Below are positions 61,701-64,000 of a stretch of 64,000 nt of DNA, in pieces. Each line of letters starts with the position of its first letter. Position 1 is the stretch's first letter. The translations under genes and the position numbers were made by a program. The notes beneath the pieces were generated by a model. It had not been told where the DNA came from. It made no database searches and was given only the letters and a program-made list of their open reading frames with translations. Source of the DNA: JAAYCI01 sp031549285 (GTDB lineage: Bacteria > Bacillota > Clostridia > Oscillospirales > Ruminococcaceae); NCBI GenBank assembly GCA_031549285.1, contig JAVBPZ010000006.1:1-64000 (forward strand), written 5' to 3'.

Positions 61701-63001
61701 TCCACCACCACGGCGCCTATTTCGGTTATGACATCGTTCACGGCGGACAGGCCGGTGGTTTCGATATCGAACACCACAAACGGCGTACCGGCAATAGTGC
61801 CGGCTGCCTCCCCCGCCAGTACCGGTACCTTGTCGTCCACAAAGTAGACTTCGGCGCCGTACAGTACCTTGAAATCCGGGTTTGTCTTGCGTACCGCCTC
61901 ACAGGCCAGCATCGCCTCCGGGTATGCCTGTACCACGCCGTGGTCGGTAATGGCAACGGCGGAATGACCCATGGCTGCGGCGGTGTACACTGCCTCAGCC
62001 ACGTCGCACAGGCCGTCCATGGCGCTCAGCTTGGTATGCAGGTGCAGCTCTATGCGTTTTTGCGGAGCATCGTCTGTACGCGTTTTTTTGTGCACCCGCA
62101 GCATGCCGTCCGCCCGGATAATGATATCATTCAGGTAACGGTCGAAGTTGCAGTCGCCCTTCACGATCAGCGTGTCGCCTTTTTGTACCGTGTCTACCTT
62201 GCCAAAGCGTTCACCCGGGGCGCCCACGAACTTAATGATGGAGGAGGTTTTGTGGTCGGTGAGGAAGATGGTGATGATCTGCCGTCCGGGCACGTCGCGA
62301 ATTTCCGTTTGAAACACGTCACCCCAGACGGTAATCTTGCGGCTGGCCTCGTCCAGGTCCTGTAACGGTGTGATACTAGATGGCGTGAATGGCGCGCCGT
62401 ACAGCACCTCCGGTGGAGTTTCTGTGTCCAGTGCCAGGCCCTCTATCTCCGGCAGGGCTATTTTGCGTCCGCGGCTTTTGGGCGGCGGCGCTTTTTTCTG
62501 TATTTCCTCCAGTACCGCCTGTGTTTCCAGTGGCGCGGCGCCCTCTAGCGTGATGGTGGGCAGCACGCCGGTGCATTCCTCTATGCGCTGGGCCAGCGCC
62601 TGTGGGAAGCCCATGTCCGCCAGCAAACCGCAGCTGCCGGTGGTACGTATGGTGATGCTCTCCCCCACGATGTCGGCAGTAGCGCCGGACAAAAAACCGT
62701 TCAGCGGCATGCCGACGGCGGCCAGCTGCGCGCTGAGCAAAAAAATACCCTCCGGCGTCAGGGAGGTAAACGGGAATGAGACCTGCAGGACTATTTTGTA
62801 GGCTGGGAACTGTGCGCCCAATATGTCGCACAGGCTGATTTCCTCCTGTGCAGACAGTGGCGCCGACCCAGCGCAGGAAATTTCCACACGGCGTACTTCC
62901 TCCAGCACGCGCACACCGGTAACCGGCAGCCGCCGGGCCAAAGCAGCAAAAACAGGGGCGTCTTCCAGCGCCGGGCACAGGCCCGCCAGGGTTTGTTGCA
63001 T
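58706..63001 (-). CDS. polC: DNA polymerase III alpha subunit, Gram-positive PolC type
   Basis: 1431 residues; GGGGGG lies about 8 bases before the ATG. Main replicative polymerase. Order: N-terminal domain and OB fold (about 215-310, ITVWGDVFQTEIRD), PHP domain (ELHLHTKLSAMDGL) interrupted by the inserted DEDD proofreading exonuclease (FVVFDIETTGLSAVNDVITE, with VAHNGHDFDMRF), then the C-family polymerase core (GSRGSVGSSAVA, the acidic DGDKEPDIDLNFSGEY and TGQHPGGMVV) and a C-terminal helical part ending PKSNQMSLF, a probable sliding-clamp binding motif. The exonuclease inside PHP defines PolC and places the host in Firmicutes. Confidence 0.98.
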   Translation of the reverse strand: MQQTLAGLCPALEDAPVFAALARRLPVTGVRVLEEVRRVEISCAGSAPLSAQEEISLCDILGAQFPAYKIVLQVSFPFTSLTPEGIFLLSAQLAAVGMPLNGFLSGATADIVGESITIRTTGSCGLLADMGFPQALAQRIEECTGVLPTITLEGAAPLETQAVLEEIQKKAPPPKSRGRKIALPEIEGLALDTETPPEVLYGAPFTPSSITPLQDLDEASRKITVWGDVFQTEIRDVPGRQIITIFLTDHKTSSIIKFVGAPGERFGKVDTVQKGDTLIVKGDCNFDRYLNDIIIRADGMLRVHKKTRTDDAPQKRIELHLHTKLSAMDGLCDVAEAVYTAAAMGHSAVAITDHGVVQAYPEAMLACEAVRKTNPDFKVLYGAEVYFVDDKVPVLAGEAAGTIAGTPFVVFDIETTGLSAVNDVITEIGAVVVENGEVTGSYNTFVNPGRPLSPEIVRLTGITDDMLADAPHPDDAIREFLAFVDGRVLVAHNGHDFDMRFIRAAAHRAGIACDVPDIDTLPLAQALYPGLSSYRLDNVAKHLEIPPFQHHRATDDAKALADIFRCMLQELPQRGVEQLEKINTGLGSGRALSRYSHHLILFVQNQVGLKNLYKIISDSHIHHYAYGKNKGPRVPRSLLDKYREGLLLGSACEAGELYRAVMDGRSMDELKKIAAYYDFLEIQPLGNNEFLLRENRVESREQLEDFNRAILALGKELNLPVVATGDVHFLRPEDAVYRSILQAGMGYGDADQQAPLYFRTTDEMLAEFAYLSPEDAHAVVVENPGKVADRIDGSVRPIPKGTFVPTIEGSDVTLRETTMENARRRYGDPVPPLIAERLEKELDSIIKHGYAVLYVIAQKLVKNSEEHGYLVGSRGSVGSSAVANFAGISEVNPLPPHYLCKHCKHSEFFLDGSVASGFDLPDKPCPKCSETMLGDGNEIPFETFLGFDGDKEPDIDLNFSGEYQAQAHRYTEELFGKEYVFKAGTVSGLQDKTAFGFVKKYLEERGRVVGTAEQNRLIQGCTGVKRTTGQHPGGMVVVPSQYEITDFCPIQHPADDKGKGVITTHFEFKYLHDTLLKLDELGHDVPTLYKHLEDTTGVKMDDVPMNDPQVISLLTSTEALGVTPQELGSQTGTFGIPELGTNFVRQMLVEAQPQNFGDLIQISGLSHGTDVWSGNAQELIRAKTCSISEVIGTRDSIMTYLIHKGIEPKIAFDVMELTRRGKVAKGGFPDGVEETLLAHDVPQWYLESCRKIKYMFPKAHAVAYLIAAIRMMWFKIYHPVAFYATYFTVRGEDIDYEAAIGGKKVAKQHIANVTEKMKIEKSAKNEDVLASLQLVNEFLCRGYSFLPIHLGKSRAASYGVEDGKIRLPFMALKGVGDTAATALEDATIQGQQYLSMEELQHTTGVSSAVMESLEKAGALGSLPKSNQMSLF

Positions 63002-63022
63002 GGAATGTGCCCCCCTTTAGTC

Positions 63023-63077
<55 letters not shown>

Positions 63078-63172
63078 GCGGTCCAGCCAGGCAAGATGTG
63101 CCCATTGGGTGTCTTGGGTGTACTTCGTCTTTGTGTTTTCCGGCACCCCCACAGCTGTGTCAACAACACAGG

Positions 63173-64000
63173 CTACAGCTTTTCTATCTCCGCCAGCAGC
63201 TCCTCCACATAGTTCCCATGCAAGGTACGCACCTGTTGTCCGTTTATAAACAGCACCGCGCTGTCCTGCCCGCCGGCTATGCCTATGTCGGCTTCTTTTC
63301 CTTCGCCTATGCCGGTCACCACGCAGCCCATGACCGCCACAGTAAGCTGCTTGCTGCTGCCCGCCAGGCGTTTTTCCACCTCGGCGGCTATGTCCGCCAC
63401 CGGAATGTTGGTGCGCCCACAGGTGGGGCAGCTGATGACCGTGGGCCCCGTCACAGGGTACCCCGCCGCCCGCAAAATGTCATACCCGGCCTGCACCTCG
63501 GTTTCCGGCTCGTCGGTCAGCGAAACCCGCAGCGTGTCGCCAATGCCGTCCAATAACAGGCTGCCGATGCCCATGGCGTTCTTCACAAGGCCGGTGCGAT
63601 AGGTGCCGGCCTCGGTGACGCCCAGGTGCAGCGGATAGGCGCAAACTTCGCTCAGCAGGCGGTACGCCCGCACCGTCACCGGTACGCTGCTGCTTTTCAG
63701 CGATACCACAATATCCGTAAAATCCACCTGTTCCAGCAGGCGCACATGCGACAACGCACTTTCACACAGTGCCTCCGGCGTGGGACCGCCATACTTTGCC
63801 AGCAGGTCCTTTTCCAGACTGCCGCCGTTTACCCCCACGCGGATGGGCACGCCGTTTGCCCGGCAGGCGTCCGCCACCGCTTTCACACGGTCCGCCCCGC
63901 CGATGTTGCCGGGGTTCAGGCGGATTTTGTCCACCCCCGCGTCCACCGCGGCCAGCGCAATGCGCCAGTCGAAATGAATATCCGCCACCAGCGGAATGGA
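63173..64000 (-). CDS. ispG: 4-hydroxy-3-methylbut-2-enyl diphosphate synthase (5' end outside window)
   Basis: The C-terminal 275 residues or so of IspG; the N-terminus lies beyond base 64000. Visible: VADIHFDWRIAL, KIRLNPGNIGG, LGVTEAGTYRTG, iron-sulfur cysteines in ISCPTCGRTN and MGCVV, and KEADIGIAGGQ. It makes HMBPP in the MEP isoprenoid pathway, using a 4Fe-4S cluster. The segment normally NGPGE reads TGIGE here, so two conserved positions differ while the Glu is kept. It precedes polC on the same strand. Confidence 0.94.
   Translation of the reverse strand, partial: SIPLVADIHFDWRIALAAVDAGVDKIRLNPGNIGGADRVKAVADACRANGVPIRVGVNGGSLEKDLLAKYGGPTPEALCESALSHVRLLEQVDFTDIVVSLKSSSVPVTVRAYRLLSEVCAYPLHLGVTEAGTYRTGLVKNAMGIGSLLLDGIGDTLRVSLTDEPETEVQAGYDILRAAGYPVTGPTVISCPTCGRTNIPVADIAAEVEKRLAGSSKQLTVAVMGCVVTGIGEGKEADIGIAGGQDSAVLFINGQQVRTLHGNYVEELLAEIEKL

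Overview
The window looks like a chromosome segment of a Gram-positive Clostridia, most likely an Oscillospiraceae/Ruminococcaceae-type gut anaerobe of moderately high GC. Evidence: a PolC-type DNA polymerase III, a lysine riboswitch in front of asd-dapA-dapB, SRP RNA followed by dnaX-ybaB-recR, tig-clpP-clpX-lon, the SCIFF peptide with its radical SAM maturase, and strong AGGAGG-type ribosome binding sites with frequent GTG/TTG starts.

Layout. 0-5.4 kb (minus): a lysine-riboswitch-controlled diaminopimelate/lysine cluster (asd, dapA, dapB) followed by a CapA-like lipoprotein and a stand-alone tandem ACT protein. 5.4-13.4 kb (plus): queA, tgt, pta, SRP RNA, dnaX, ybaB, recR, smpB and tmRNA. 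13.4-20.2 kb (mostly minus): accessory genes (lipoproteins, DUF1254/DUF1214, GIY-YIG, YdeI-like, C39 peptidase), two copies of a multi-stem intergenic repeat, and an NAD synthetase that lacks its glutaminase cysteine. 20.6-24 kb (plus): a membrane diguanylate cyclase beside a membrane EAL phosphodiesterase. 24-27.8 kb (minus): GNAT, flavodoxin-like, a DUF6037-like protein and rlmD, plus a frameshifted DUF3795 gene on the plus strand. 28-48 kb (all plus): galK, rplS, lepB, rbgA, rnhB, yraN, thrC, a phosphoesterase, tig, clpP, clpX, lon, engB, a methyltransferase, hslO, six tRNAs, traX and radA.

48.65-53.30 kb is the most interesting part. A small element of about 4.65 kb lies between two copies of a 21-bp direct repeat. 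It carries an HUH (G2P-like) replication initiator, small phage-like genes including a sigma-region-4-like protein, a tyrosine recombinase reduced to the catalytic domain, a minus-strand short RNA with a near-consensus promoter and terminator, and a 30-residue membrane peptide. The right repeat is part of a perfect dyad with the 11-6-11 layout of a dif site. It lies about 240 bp from a full-length Xer-type recombinase gene, at the point where gene orientation changes from all plus (28-48 kb) to mostly minus (54.8-64 kb). The simplest reading is an Xer-exploiting mobile element inserted at, or next to, the chromosome dimer resolution site of a possible single-recombinase Xer system.

54.8-64 kb (mostly minus): SCIFF maturase and its 50-residue precursor, yajC, polC preceded by a 55-nt GTTA microsatellite, and ispG cut by the window end; udg and a GNAT gene run on the plus strand.
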